NCBI GenBank assembly: GCA_036267755.1
Contig: DATAVK010000021.1
Span: 1 to 64,000, forward strand
Source: DATAVK01 sp036267755
Lineage (GTDB): Bacteria; Actinomycetota; Actinomycetes; JAFAQI01
Reading direction: 5' to 3'
Length of the DNA stretch: 64,000 bases
Position 1 is the stretch's first letter. The number at the start of each line of letters is the position of its first letter. The notes below the pieces were generated by a model. It did not search any database, was not told the DNA's origin, and saw only the letters and a list, made by a program, of their open reading frames with translations. The position numbers and the translations under genes are program-made. Shown here one piece after another: positions 51,916-60,012 of this stretch.

Positions 51916-52221
51916 ATGGTCCGGCCCGTGATCATCATCACCGGCAGCATTCTCGCCTCCGAAGACTCCCTTGAGGAGTTGCGCAGGCTCTCCGTCGAAC
52001 ATGTGGTCAGGTCGCGCCAGGAGCCCGGCTGTTTGTCGCATGGCGTACATCAAGATGTCGAGAATCCGTTGCGACTGGTCTTCTTTGAACGCTGGGCCAA
52101 CATGGACGCGGTGCGTGCCCACTTCGCCGTACCCGAGTCTGGCGCGTTCGTGAAGCGAGCCGGAGAGTTGGCCGAGTCGACATCCGACCTGGAGCTCTAC
52201 CAAGCGTCGCCGATCGGCTGA
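51916..52221 (+). CDS. Antibiotic biosynthesis monooxygenase (ABM) domain protein
   Basis: This 101-residue dimeric alpha-beta barrel protein belongs to the ABM/YgiN-type family, which includes quinol and haem-degrading monooxygenases. Typical features are the first strand VIIITGSILAS, the helix LEELRRLSVEHVVRSRQEPG, CLSHGVHQDVENPLRLVFFE and WANMDAVRAHF. The ATG at 51916 is the family-typical start; the longer frame at 51841 overlaps the GH8 gene. Its 3' end overlaps the convergent DyP peroxidase gene by 25 bases. No direct substrate can be assigned. Confidence 0.88.
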   Translation: MVRPVIIITGSILASEDSLEELRRLSVEHVVRSRQEPGCLSHGVHQDVENPLRLVFFERWANMDAVRAHFAVPESGAFVKRAGELAESTSDLELYQASPIG

Positions 52222-53150
52222 TCGCCGGCGGGTGGTCCCGGGGGATCGTCCAGGAACTCCATGCTGGGGACGAAGAACAGGCTGCCGGTCGCCGCGGTCG
52301 AGTAGTCGAGGATCCGGTCGTGATTGCCCGGCGGCTTGCCGACGAACATGTTCCTGAGCATCTGCTCGGTGATGCTGGGGTCTGCGGCGTACCCGATGAA
52401 GTAGGTGCCGAACTCGCCGCTCCCCACGTGCCCGAACGGCATGTTGTCGCGGACGATCTGTCGCTCGTCGCCGTTCTCGTCGGTGATCGTGTTCAGAGCC
52501 ACGTGCGAGTTGGACGGCTTCACATCGTCGGCGAGCTCGATGTCGGTGAGCTTCATCCGACCGATGACCCGCTCCTGCTCCTCGACGGGCAGGGCGTTCC
52601 ATGCGGTGAGGTCGTGCACGTACTTCTGCACGATGACGTAGCTACCTCCGGCGAACGCGGGGTCGTCGTCGCCGATGATGGCGGCGGTGATCGCGGCGTC
52701 GCCCACGGGGTTCTCGGTGCCGTCCACGAACCCCATCAGGTCCCGCTCGTCGAAGTACTTGAATCCGTGCACTTCGTCCACGATCTGACCCCGACCGGAG
52801 AGCCGGTTCATCAGATGGGACGCCAACTCGAAACAGAGATCCATCCGCCGTGCGCGGAGGTGGAACAACAGGTCACCCGGGGTCGAGACGGCAGTGTGGC
52901 GGTCACCGACGATCTCAGCCAGCGGATGTAGGTGAGAAGGGCGCGGTACGCCGAAGAGTCGATCCCACAACTGGGAACCGACGCCGACAACGCATCGCAG
53001 CTCGCCATCGGGGATTCGGAACCCCACCGATCTGCCCAGCCCGGAGACGTCTGCGAGCAGGTCGCGGATGTCATCCTCGGCGCCTGCATCGATGGTCACG
53101 ACCAGGAAGATCGCGGCCTCGGTGAGCGGTGTCAGGACTGGCTGGCTCAT
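52197..53150 (-). CDS. DyP-type haem peroxidase
   Basis: This 317-residue dye-decolourising peroxidase oxidises phenolic or dye substrates with hydrogen peroxide. The catalytic aspartate and conserved glycine lie in MGFVDGTENP; the haem-binding region HVALNTITD and RDNMPFG, and the closing EFGTYFIGYAADPSI, are typical of the bacterial DyP family. It has no Tat signal, so it should be cytoplasmic or encapsulated. No encapsulin gene is adjacent and the C-terminus (DDPPGPPAGDQPIGDAW) does not match the usual cargo peptide. ATG 53150 follows a strong GGAGGA; an upstream ATG in frame at 53174 is less likely. Confidence 0.93.
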   Translation of the reverse strand: MSQPVLTPLTEAAIFLVVTIDAGAEDDIRDLLADVSGLGRSVGFRIPDGELRCVVGVGSQLWDRLFGVPRPSHLHPLAEIVGDRHTAVSTPGDLLFHLRARRMDLCFELASHLMNRLSGRGQIVDEVHGFKYFDERDLMGFVDGTENPVGDAAITAAIIGDDDPAFAGGSYVIVQKYVHDLTAWNALPVEEQERVIGRMKLTDIELADDVKPSNSHVALNTITDENGDERQIVRDNMPFGHVGSGEFGTYFIGYAADPSITEQMLRNMFVGKPPGNHDRILDYSTAATGSLFFVPSMEFLDDPPGPPAGDQPIGDAW

Positions 53151-53227
53151 CCCGTCCTCCCTGGGTCGGCTCACGGTTGTGACCAGCAGGATCCCATTCC
53201 AGTCATCCTGAGTGCGACGATCGTGGG

Positions 53228-53476
53228 GTGACTCAGCTACCCGTCGACTCGGCCCGTGCGGAGATCGATGCCGTCGACGCGGAGATCTGCCGATTGATCG
53301 GCCGCCGCCAGCAGGTGTCCGCCGCCATCCAGCAGTCGCGCGTCGCGCAGGGCGGCTCCCGGATCTCCCATGCCCGCGAGAACCAGGTCATCGCGTCGTA
53401 TCGCGAACGCCTCGGCAAGCCTGGCGTCACGATCGGCATGGCGGTTCTCGAGCTGTGCCGCGGCCCGCTCGAGTGA
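53228..53476 (+). CDS. Chorismate mutase, AroQ-type
   Basis: This 82-residue all-alpha domain rearranges chorismate to prephenate for phenylalanine and tyrosine synthesis. The AroQ helix starts with IDAVDAEICRLIGRRQQVSA and continues with the arginine- and lysine-containing SRVAQGGSRISHARENQVIA; the catalytic arginine is expected in that region. It has no secretion signal. It begins at a GTG, with the ribosome site not obvious. A short unknown protein gene follows on the opposite strand four bases downstream. Confidence 0.9.
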   Translation: MTQLPVDSARAEIDAVDAEICRLIGRRQQVSAAIQQSRVAQGGSRISHARENQVIASYRERLGKPGVTIGMAVLELCRGPLE

Positions 53477-53480
53477 TCGG

Positions 53481-53924
53481 CTAGAGCGCCCGGTCGCCCA
53501 TCCGGAACGGCAGCGGCGGCGGCTTGAGGTCCGCGCGGGGGCAGGTGTCGAGGGTCAAGCCGCCGTGCTGGAGGGCCTCGTCGCACAGCGACTGGACCGT
53601 CATCCCCAACGTCGAGCCATTCCGGGTGATCGTGGCCCGGAAGATCGTGATCTCGTAACGCGTCGGCATCCCGTACGTGACCTGCATGGTGCCGAGAAGT
53701 ACAGCGCTGCCTGGTCCACCGTTGGCGCCGTCGAACGGCCGGTCATAGCGTCGCCAGACCGTGGGTTCCGTCATCCAGACCCCGCCGGTGCGCGCGTCCC
53801 GCAGTGACAGCTCCATCAGCACGGTGCGCGCCACTCGTTCCGGCAGCACCGCAGCCGGGCGGATTACCTCGGTGACGAGACCCTCGTCCTCGGTCTCCGT
53901 CAGCAGGATCTCGAGCAGATCCAC
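53481..53924 (-). CDS. Conserved protein of unknown function
   Basis: I do not recognise this 147-residue protein. It contains beta-rich sequences (VWRRYDRPFDGANGGPGSAV, EITIFRATITRNGST), no membrane span or signal, and two cysteines near its C-terminus (SLCDEALQHGGLTLDTCP). It starts at ATG 53924 and ends four bases from the chorismate mutase gene. The region upstream, up to 54128, contains several repeats. Confidence 0.65.
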   Translation of the reverse strand: MDLLEILLTETEDEGLVTEVIRPAAVLPERVARTVLMELSLRDARTGGVWMTEPTVWRRYDRPFDGANGGPGSAVLLGTMQVTYGMPTRYEITIFRATITRNGSTLGMTVQSLCDEALQHGGLTLDTCPRADLKPPPLPFRMGDRAL

Positions 53925-54128
53925 GTCCCCACCCCGTCAGGTCATCGCGCCGATGGGGTGGGCGCCCCTGTCAGGTTGGTATGGCCCAGTCATGGTCCCG
54001 GCTAAACCCGGCCGGCCCAAGTTCACCGGTTTGGCCCAGTGCCATGATCATCGCGGATGGGCGCGGCTAGCCGCCTAGGATCCTTGCGCGACGCAAGTTC
54101 CGTCAGGTGTGGTCCAGGAAGGGTGGGA
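53925..54128. promoter_or_regulatory. Intergenic region with direct and inverted repeats upstream of the ABC exporter
   Basis: This 204-base gap holds two direct repeats around TGGCCCAGT, at about 53979 and 54033, each followed by CATG. It also holds the palindrome GCGGCTAGCCGC (54063-54074) and the 6-3-6 palindrome CTTGCGCGACGCAAG (54083-54097). The last lies 31 bases upstream of the permease start and could be an operator. The direct repeats might be binding sites for an activator or the remains of a duplication. Confidence 0.55.
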
Positions 54129-56822
54129 ATGCGGAGACAGCGACGTGCCGGCGTCGCGGTTCGCCTGCTGGCCCGAGGCGTTGCGCATCGCCGATGGCTC
54201 TCCGCCCTCATCCTGCTGCTCGCGGTCGTCGCCTGCGCGGCCGCCGCGGTCGCCCCGATCTACCGGACCGCGGCGACGGTGTCCGCGTTGCGCGCCCGGA
54301 TGACGGCCGCGTCACCGCAGAACTCGGGTGTCGAGGTCGCGGGCGCGTCATGGCCGGGGGACTCGCCCGACCAGATCCTCGCCCGTGAGGTGCCGCGGCT
54401 GCCGCTGTCCAGCGCAAAAATCTCCGGCATGACGGTCGGCGGACGTAACACGCAACTGCAGGTACCGGGGAAGTTCGGCGAGTTCGCGGCGCTCACCTGG
54501 CGCCAGGACGATTGCGCACACGTGGTGTTCCAGTCGGGCCGATGCCCCACGGCCCGGAACGAGATCGCACTCCCAGCCAGTGCGGCCGGGGTGCTCGGCG
54601 CCAAGCTCGGCGGCCCGATCGTGGCCTCGAACCTCGACCAGCCGCAGTTCGGCGCGGTCACGACCATCACCGGCGAGGTCGTTCCTACCCCGCCGTCGCA
54701 GATCGGCAAGGGTCTCGACCTGAACGACACCGTGGTCGGCATCTTCAATGTCCCTCCGGGCGAGTCGACGTACTGGTTCGGGCAGGACATCAGCGCGCCC
54801 ATCATCAGTGGCGACGGCGCCCAGGTCGCCACGGTCACCGCCCTGGTGACGCACGCGGCGCTGGTCGCGCTTCCGCCGCCGTACCGCGCGAATGTCACCG
54901 TGGACGAGCCGCTGGACTGGAGCCACGCGACGCCCGCCGATGCGCTGCGGGTGCAGTCTGCGCTGTCCCACCTGAAGGTGCGCCACCAGCGCAACCTCAG
55001 CGTCTTCACCCAGATCCCGGGCATGCTCGCTGCGGATGCCGCGGATCGGTCGCAGCTCAGCCATCTCGTCACCCTGGCCCAGCTCCAGCTCTTGCTGCTG
55101 GTCGGCCTGGTCCTGATCGCCATCCTGGCCGCGAGCATGGATCGGCGTCGTGCGGAGCTCGTCATCGCGACGCTGCAGGGCCGCCGGCCGGCGTCGACGG
55201 CCGTGTCAGTGTCGGCGGAACCCGTCCTGTTGCTCGTGCTCGGCATCGTGCCCGGCTTGATCGTCAGCTTGCCGCTCGCCGCGCTCGCCTCGCATCTATG
55301 GCTGCGGTCGGGCACCCCGATCCGGCTCACGGTGAGCGCCGTCGTCGCCGCACTCGTGGTGACGGTGATCGCGGCAGCGGTGACCGTCGTCATCGGGTAC
55401 GTCGCCGCCTCGCGCTCGCTCACCGACCAGCTGGCCGAGGACGCCCGATCGGCGGGCGGACGCGGTGGCGCGTGGATCGACATCGTCGCGATCACGCTCG
55501 CGGCTGCCGGTCTCACCGAGCTGTTGGCGAGCCATTCCGGTACGTCGACACCGTGGTCCCTGCTCGCACCTTCGCTGTGCGGGCTCGCCGCCGGACTGGC
55601 CCTCGGCCGACTGATCCCGTTCCTGCTCCGTCCGGTTGTCCGTGCCACCGCGCGGTCGCGAAGGCTGGGCAGCTTCCTCGCGATCCGCGAGCTGCGACGC
55701 GACCACGCGGCCTGGCGCGTCGCCGCCGTCGTCGCGCTCGCGCTGACCCTGCTGACCTTCGCGGTGTCGGTGAACCGCGGCGCGGCCAGCGATCGCCAGG
55801 ACCGGGCCGGTCTGATCGTCGGCGCGCCGACCGTGGCGACCGTCTTCGTGCCACCGGGCCGGTCGCTGCTGGCGGCCGTCGACAAAGCTGACCCGTCTGG
55901 CCGATGGGCGATGGCTGCGGAGCTGCTGGCGCCGCTGGGGTCGCCGGCCCAGCGCGCCCTCGCGATCGACACGCCTCGGCTCGCGGCCGTCGCCGGTTGG
56001 AGCCGTCGCCTCGACGGCTACACGCCTGACGGGATCGCCAGGATCCTGCACGTGCCCGCTGCTGTCGCTCGCAGTGAAGTGCCGCTCATGACGGCGGGAG
56101 ACGTCGAGGGTTCGACCTTCGGGCTCAATAACCAACCGTTGCCTCGAGCCCGCGTCTACCAGACCTCGCTGCTTCCTCAACTGCTCGGGCAGGGAGCCCT
56201 GGCGGACCTGAGCTCGTTCATCGACGTGGCCAAGCCGATTCCCCAGGCTCGGCTCGGCACGACGCAGCTCACCGACCAGGTCTGGATCGGCGAGCATGCG
56301 CCGGCCGATGCGCTGTCACGGCTGAGGTCGGCCGGCCTCCTGGTCACCTCTGTCGAGACCCGGGCCAGCGTCGTCCGCAGGTTGCAGGGCAGCGCGGAGA
56401 CGGCGGGTCTGTCGGGATACCTGGCGGTCGGTGTCATCGCGGCGATCCTCGCGGTCGGCCTGCTGATCGGCACCAGCGCCGCGGCGTTGAGCAGGCAGCG
56501 CAGCGAGACGCTGGCGCTGACGCTGGCGGCGGTTCCGCCCTCCGACGTGATCCGAGGCCGCGCCGCAGCGGTGGCGGCTCGGCTCGTCCTCGTGGCGGTC
56601 GCGGCCCTTTCATGCGGGATCGGCACGGCGCACCTCGCCGCCCATCTGATCCCGCAGGCGCCCCGCGGAGCGGTGCCGGTGCCGCTGCTACCGCTTCCGG
56701 TGCTGCCCGCGTTGCTCGCTGTCGCAGCGACGCTGGTTCCCGCACTGCTGGCCGAGGTCGTGATCGCTAGGTATGCCGCGAAGCGCGCGGACGCGGCGAG
56801 CCTGCGGACGGTGACGCCATGA
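54129..56822 (+). CDS. FtsX-like ABC exporter permease (large, double)
   Basis: This 897-residue permease has an N-terminal span (residues 18-45, ALILLLAVVACAAAAVAPIY), a long extracytoplasmic segment, three central spans including LVTLAQLQLLLLVGLVLIAI, then a second set and four more near the C-terminus including YLAVGVIAAILAVGLLIGT. It is of the MacB/FtsX-like duplicated type. The substrate is unknown; such exporters handle lipoproteins, antimicrobial peptides or wall-related signals. It is followed by two ATPase genes, the first overlapping by four bases (ATGA). GGAAGGGTGGG lies before the ATG. Confidence 0.88.
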   Translation: MRRQRRAGVAVRLLARGVAHRRWLSALILLLAVVACAAAAVAPIYRTAATVSALRARMTAASPQNSGVEVAGASWPGDSPDQILAREVPRLPLSSAKISGMTVGGRNTQLQVPGKFGEFAALTWRQDDCAHVVFQSGRCPTARNEIALPASAAGVLGAKLGGPIVASNLDQPQFGAVTTITGEVVPTPPSQIGKGLDLNDTVVGIFNVPPGESTYWFGQDISAPIISGDGAQVATVTALVTHAALVALPPPYRANVTVDEPLDWSHATPADALRVQSALSHLKVRHQRNLSVFTQIPGMLAADAADRSQLSHLVTLAQLQLLLLVGLVLIAILAASMDRRRAELVIATLQGRRPASTAVSVSAEPVLLLVLGIVPGLIVSLPLAALASHLWLRSGTPIRLTVSAVVAALVVTVIAAAVTVVIGYVAASRSLTDQLAEDARSAGGRGGAWIDIVAITLAAAGLTELLASHSGTSTPWSLLAPSLCGLAAGLALGRLIPFLLRPVVRATARSRRLGSFLAIRELRRDHAAWRVAAVVALALTLLTFAVSVNRGAASDRQDRAGLIVGAPTVATVFVPPGRSLLAAVDKADPSGRWAMAAELLAPLGSPAQRALAIDTPRLAAVAGWSRRLDGYTPDGIARILHVPAAVARSEVPLMTAGDVEGSTFGLNNQPLPRARVYQTSLLPQLLGQGALADLSSFIDVAKPIPQARLGTTQLTDQVWIGEHAPADALSRLRSAGLLVTSVETRASVVRRLQGSAETAGLSGYLAVGVIAAILAVGLLIGTSAAALSRQRSETLALTLAAVPPSDVIRGRAAAVAARLVLVAVAALSCGIGTAHLAAHLIPQAPRGAVPVPLLPLPVLPALLAVAATLVPALLAEVVIARYAAKRADAASLRTVTP

Positions 56823-57631
56823 CATCCGGTGTCGAGGTGGTCTGCGAGCGGATCACGCACCTCTATCAATCCGACGACGAGCAAGTCGTGGCACTGCGTG
56901 ACGTGGACCTGACCATCCCGGCCGGAAGCTCCGTCGCCCTGCTGGGCCCATCTGGATGCGGGAAGTCGACGCTGATGAGCCTGCTGGCGGGGCTGCAGCG
57001 CCCGTCGACCGGGCGGCTGCTCGTCGGCGAGCACGACCTGAGCGTCGACCCCGGCGCCGGCCGCCGGCTGCGGGAGGCGACGGTCGCCTTGCTGCTCCAG
57101 GAGCCCTCGCGTGCGTTGCTGCCCTACGCGACCCCGGCGCTGGCCCTGGCGGCAGCCGGTGACCCAGCCGCCGACGCGACGCTGGCCGACTTCGGTCTCA
57201 CCGAGGTCGCGGACCGCGAGAGCCGGCTGCTGTCGACCGGCCAGCAGCAACGGCTGGCACTCGCGATCGTCATGGCCCGACGGCCCGGACTGCTGCTGGT
57301 CGACGAGCCGACCAGCCGGCTCGACCCTGCCGAGCGCGATGTCGTGATCGCCACGCTGCATCAGGCGGCAAGCCGCTCCGGCGCGACGTTGGTCGTCGTC
57401 ACGCACGACCCCGCGGTGGCGGCGACCTTCGAGCGCACCCTGTCGATGCGCGACGGTCGGGTCGGTGGCGAGGGCCGTGACGGCACGGAGCTCTCGGTCG
57501 TCGGCGCGGACGGCTCGATCGCGCTGACGGCTGAGGCCCTCGACGTGCTTCCGCCCGGTCATTACGCCAGAGTCGAGGTCACCGACGACGGGATCCTGCT
57601 CCGGCCCTACGACCAGGACGATCCGCGATGA
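56819..57631 (+). CDS. ABC exporter ATP-binding protein, first of a pair
   Basis: This 270-residue ATPase has Walker A GPSGCGKSTLMSLLAG, a Q-loop at LLLQEPSRALL and Walker B GLLLVDEPTSRLDP. The signature loop reads LSTGQQQRLALA, where LSGGQ is usual, so the third residue is a threonine; such substitutions tend to make an ATP site asymmetric. A C-terminal extension of about 55 residues follows. It should pair with the next gene's ATPase to drive the FtsX-like permease. Confidence 0.9.
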   Translation: MTSGVEVVCERITHLYQSDDEQVVALRDVDLTIPAGSSVALLGPSGCGKSTLMSLLAGLQRPSTGRLLVGEHDLSVDPGAGRRLREATVALLLQEPSRALLPYATPALALAAAGDPAADATLADFGLTEVADRESRLLSTGQQQRLALAIVMARRPGLLLVDEPTSRLDPAERDVVIATLHQAASRSGATLVVVTHDPAVAATFERTLSMRDGRVGGEGRDGTELSVVGADGSIALTAEALDVLPPGHYARVEVTDDGILLRPYDQDDPR

Positions 57632-58254
57632 CCCTGCGCTGCACCGGGCTGCATGTCACCGGCGGCGACCGGACCCTGCTCCCGCCGACCGACCTCGAGC
57701 TGGCGGCCGGCGAGACCCTCGCGGTCGTCGGGCCGAGCGGCGCGGGCAAGACGTCCGTGCTGACCGTGCTGGGCGGCCTGCTCCGGCCCGCGGCCGGGAC
57801 AGTGACGCTGGACGACATCGACGTACTACGGGTCCCGCGGAACCAGATCGGCGTCGTCACCTCGCCGGTCCTTCTCGCCGCCACGCTCTCGGTGGCGGAG
57901 AACATCGGTATCCCGTTGCAGGCCGCCGGGTGGGAGCCGGACGCGATCCGCCAGCGGGTCAACGACCTACTCGAGCGGCTGGCGCTGGACGGGGTCGCCG
58001 ACCGGGAGTCATCGCGACTGTCCGGTGGCCAGCGCCAGCGGGTGGCGGTCGCCCGGGCGGTCGCCCCGGCGCCCCCGCTGATCATCGCCGACGAGCCGAC
58101 CAGCGAGCTCGACCACGACAGCCGGGAGCGGGTGCTCGCCCTGGTACGGACGGCCACCGCCTCCGGCAGCATCGTCGTGCTCTCGACCAACGATGAGAGC
58201 GTCGCCGAGATCTACTCCCACGTCATCCGGCTAGGTCCCGCCGCCGTGACCTAA
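57628..58254 (+). CDS. ABC exporter ATP-binding protein, second of a pair
   Basis: This 208-residue LolD/MacB-type ATPase has a canonical Walker A GPSGAGKTSVLTVLGG, signature LSGGQRQRVAVARAVA and Walker B LIIADEPTSELD. It overlaps the first ATPase gene by four bases, and the trio permease-ATPase-ATPase forms one operon. A heterodimer of one canonical and one altered ATPase is likely. The gap to the next gene is 98 bases. Confidence 0.92.
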   Translation: MTLRCTGLHVTGGDRTLLPPTDLELAAGETLAVVGPSGAGKTSVLTVLGGLLRPAAGTVTLDDIDVLRVPRNQIGVVTSPVLLAATLSVAENIGIPLQAAGWEPDAIRQRVNDLLERLALDGVADRESSRLSGGQRQRVAVARAVAPAPPLIIADEPTSELDHDSRERVLALVRTATASGSIVVLSTNDESVAEIYSHVIRLGPAAVT

Positions 58255-58352
58255 GCGATGACTTAACTAGCCGTTGCCGCGTGGTCCGCGGGGAGGCATC
58301 ATCAGCCAAGACGGGTGCGTGATGGCTCCGTCCGACGGAAGGGCACCGCGCC

Positions 58353-58589
58353 ATGCGCATGGAGTCAGACGGGCACAGCCAGGCCAACCCGCGTCTGTTC
58401 GAGCTCGTCGAGCACGCTCCCAAGACCGGAAAGAGCCCGACCGTCTGGGCGTTCCCTGAGCTGATGGACTATCTGAAGATCGCCGGCCAGCCGGTGCAGG
58501 GTCCGTGGCCACCGCATCAGGAGCCACGCCCGGACCCGGAAGAGGACTCGCTCCCGGTGGCCGTGGCCGACCCCGAGGCCGACCGCTAA
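58353..58589 (+). CDS. Small conserved protein encoded directly upstream of coxM
   Basis: I do not recognise this 78-residue protein. It has a hydrophilic sequence with the aromatic patch SPTVWAFPELMDYL near its middle and a Pro/Asp/Glu-rich C-terminus, and no membrane span. It starts at ATG 58353 with GGAAGGG nine bases upstream, and its stop lies two bases before the coxM start, so it is surely co-transcribed with the CO dehydrogenase genes. It could be a small regulator or assembly factor; nothing in the sequence says which. Confidence 0.7.
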   Translation: MRMESDGHSQANPRLFELVEHAPKTGKSPTVWAFPELMDYLKIAGQPVQGPWPPHQEPRPDPEEDSLPVAVADPEADR

Positions 58590-58591
58590 CC

Positions 58592-59470
58592 ATGTATCCG
58601 TCCCGGTTCAGCTACGAAGCACCGCGCTCGCTCGACGAGGCCATCGACCTGATGAGCAAAGGTGGCGGCGAGGCGAAGGTCCTCGCCGGCGGCCAGAGCC
58701 TGGTGCCGCTGCTCAAGCTGCGGTTCGCCTCGCCTGACCTGCTGGTCGACATCAACCGGATCCCCGATCTCGGCTACCACCGGGTCGACCCCGACGGCAC
58801 CCTCCGCATCGGTGCGCTGTGCCGGCATGCCGACCTCGAGCGATCCACGTTGCTCCCGGAGCAGCAGCCGACGATGGCGGCCGCCGCCCCGCTGGTCGCC
58901 GACCCGATCGTCCGCAACCGGGGGACTCTGGTCGGTTCGCTGTGCCACGCCGACCCGCAAGGCGACTGGGCGTCGGTCGTGACCGCGCTCGGCGGCCACG
59001 TCGTCGTACAGGGAGTGAGCGGCCGGCGCACCATCCCGATCGTCGACTTCGTCACCGGGCCGTTCCAGAACACCCTCGGGATCGACGAGATCGCCGTCGA
59101 GGCCGTGATCCCCGCACCGAAGGGGACCAGGGCGGGGGGCTACCTGAAGCTCGAGCGGCGGGTCGGCGACTTTGCCACGGCCGGTGTTGCGGTGGCCCTC
59201 GAGACCTCCGGCGAGCTGGTCACCCGCGCCGGCATCGCGCTCACCGGTGTCGGCGGCTCGACCATCTTCGCCGCGGACGCCGGCCAGGCCTTGGTCGGCA
59301 AGCCGCTCACGGCGCAGACCATCGGTGAGGCAGCCGAGCAGGCGGCCGCCGTGGCCAAGCCCCGATCCGACCACCGGGGCAGCGCGTCGTTCAAGCGACA
59401 CATCGTCCACACCTTCGTCGAGCGCATCCTCACCCGCATCAGCACCGAGTCCGAGAGCCGGGCGGCCTGA
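58592..59470 (+). CDS. coxM: Aerobic CO dehydrogenase medium (FAD-binding) subunit
   Basis: CoxM carries the FAD that passes electrons from CoxS to the quinone or respiratory chain. It is 292 residues long, starting MYPSRFSYEAPRSLDEA. The FAD contacts are the AGGQSLVPLLKLRFA loop near residue 32 and RNRGTLVGSLCHADPQGDW near residue 108, both characteristic of the CoxM/XdhB family. A C-terminal domain with GGYLKLERRVGDFATAGVAV follows. Gene order M-S-L is the form I order. It is preceded at two bases by a 78-residue protein and followed at one base by coxS. Confidence 0.95.
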   Translation: MYPSRFSYEAPRSLDEAIDLMSKGGGEAKVLAGGQSLVPLLKLRFASPDLLVDINRIPDLGYHRVDPDGTLRIGALCRHADLERSTLLPEQQPTMAAAAPLVADPIVRNRGTLVGSLCHADPQGDWASVVTALGGHVVVQGVSGRRTIPIVDFVTGPFQNTLGIDEIAVEAVIPAPKGTRAGGYLKLERRVGDFATAGVAVALETSGELVTRAGIALTGVGGSTIFAADAGQALVGKPLTAQTIGEAAEQAAAVAKPRSDHRGSASFKRHIVHTFVERILTRISTESESRAA

Positions 59471-59471
59471 T

Positions 59472-60008
59472 ATGACGAGCCTGTTCCAAGAGATCGGCCC
59501 CGAACCGGCCGGCGGCGTGCAGACCCGCCGGGTGACGATCTCGGTCAACGGCACCAAGCGAGTGGCCGACATCGAGCCCCGGCTGCTGCTTGCCCACCTG
59601 ATCCGCCAGGGTTTCAAGCTGACCGGGACGCACACCGGCTGCGACACCACGAACTGCGGTGTCTGCACCGTGCTGGTGGACGGTACGCCGGTGAAGAGCT
59701 GCACCATGCTCGCGGTGCAGGCCGACGGGTGCGAGGTCACGACCGTCGAAGGGCTTGCGACCGCGAGCGAGCTCGATCCGATCCAGGAGGGCTTCAAGGA
59801 CGAGCACGGCCTGCAGTGCGGGTTCTGTACGCCGGGGATGATGCTGACCGCGAAGGCCTTCCTGGCCGAGAACCCGGACCCGACCGAGGACGAGGTGCGG
59901 TGGGCCCTGTCCGGGAACCTCTGCCGCTGCACCGGTTATCAGAACATCGTGAAGTCGGTGCTGTGGGCGGCCAAGAAGATGCGCGCCCAGGCCGGGGAAG
60001 AGGACTAA
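59472..60008 (+). CDS. coxS: Aerobic CO dehydrogenase small ([2Fe-2S]) subunit
   Basis: CoxS holds two [2Fe-2S] clusters. It is 178 residues long. The plant-type ferredoxin domain has HTGCDTTNCGVCTVLVDGT with the fourth cysteine in VKSC, and the helical domain has QCGFCTPGMML and NLCRCTGYQNIVKS. All eight cysteine ligands are present. The 25-residue N-terminal extension (EIGPEPAGG...) is a little longer than usual. It starts one base after coxM and ends four bases before coxL. Confidence 0.96.
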   Translation: MTSLFQEIGPEPAGGVQTRRVTISVNGTKRVADIEPRLLLAHLIRQGFKLTGTHTGCDTTNCGVCTVLVDGTPVKSCTMLAVQADGCEVTTVEGLATASELDPIQEGFKDEHGLQCGFCTPGMMLTAKAFLAENPDPTEDEVRWALSGNLCRCTGYQNIVKSVLWAAKKMRAQAGEED

Positions 60009-60012
60009 CAAC

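Noticed and set aside
52197..53150. DyP peroxidase as encapsulin cargo
   Set aside because: No encapsulin shell gene lies beside it and the C-terminal tail does not resemble the usual targeting peptide.
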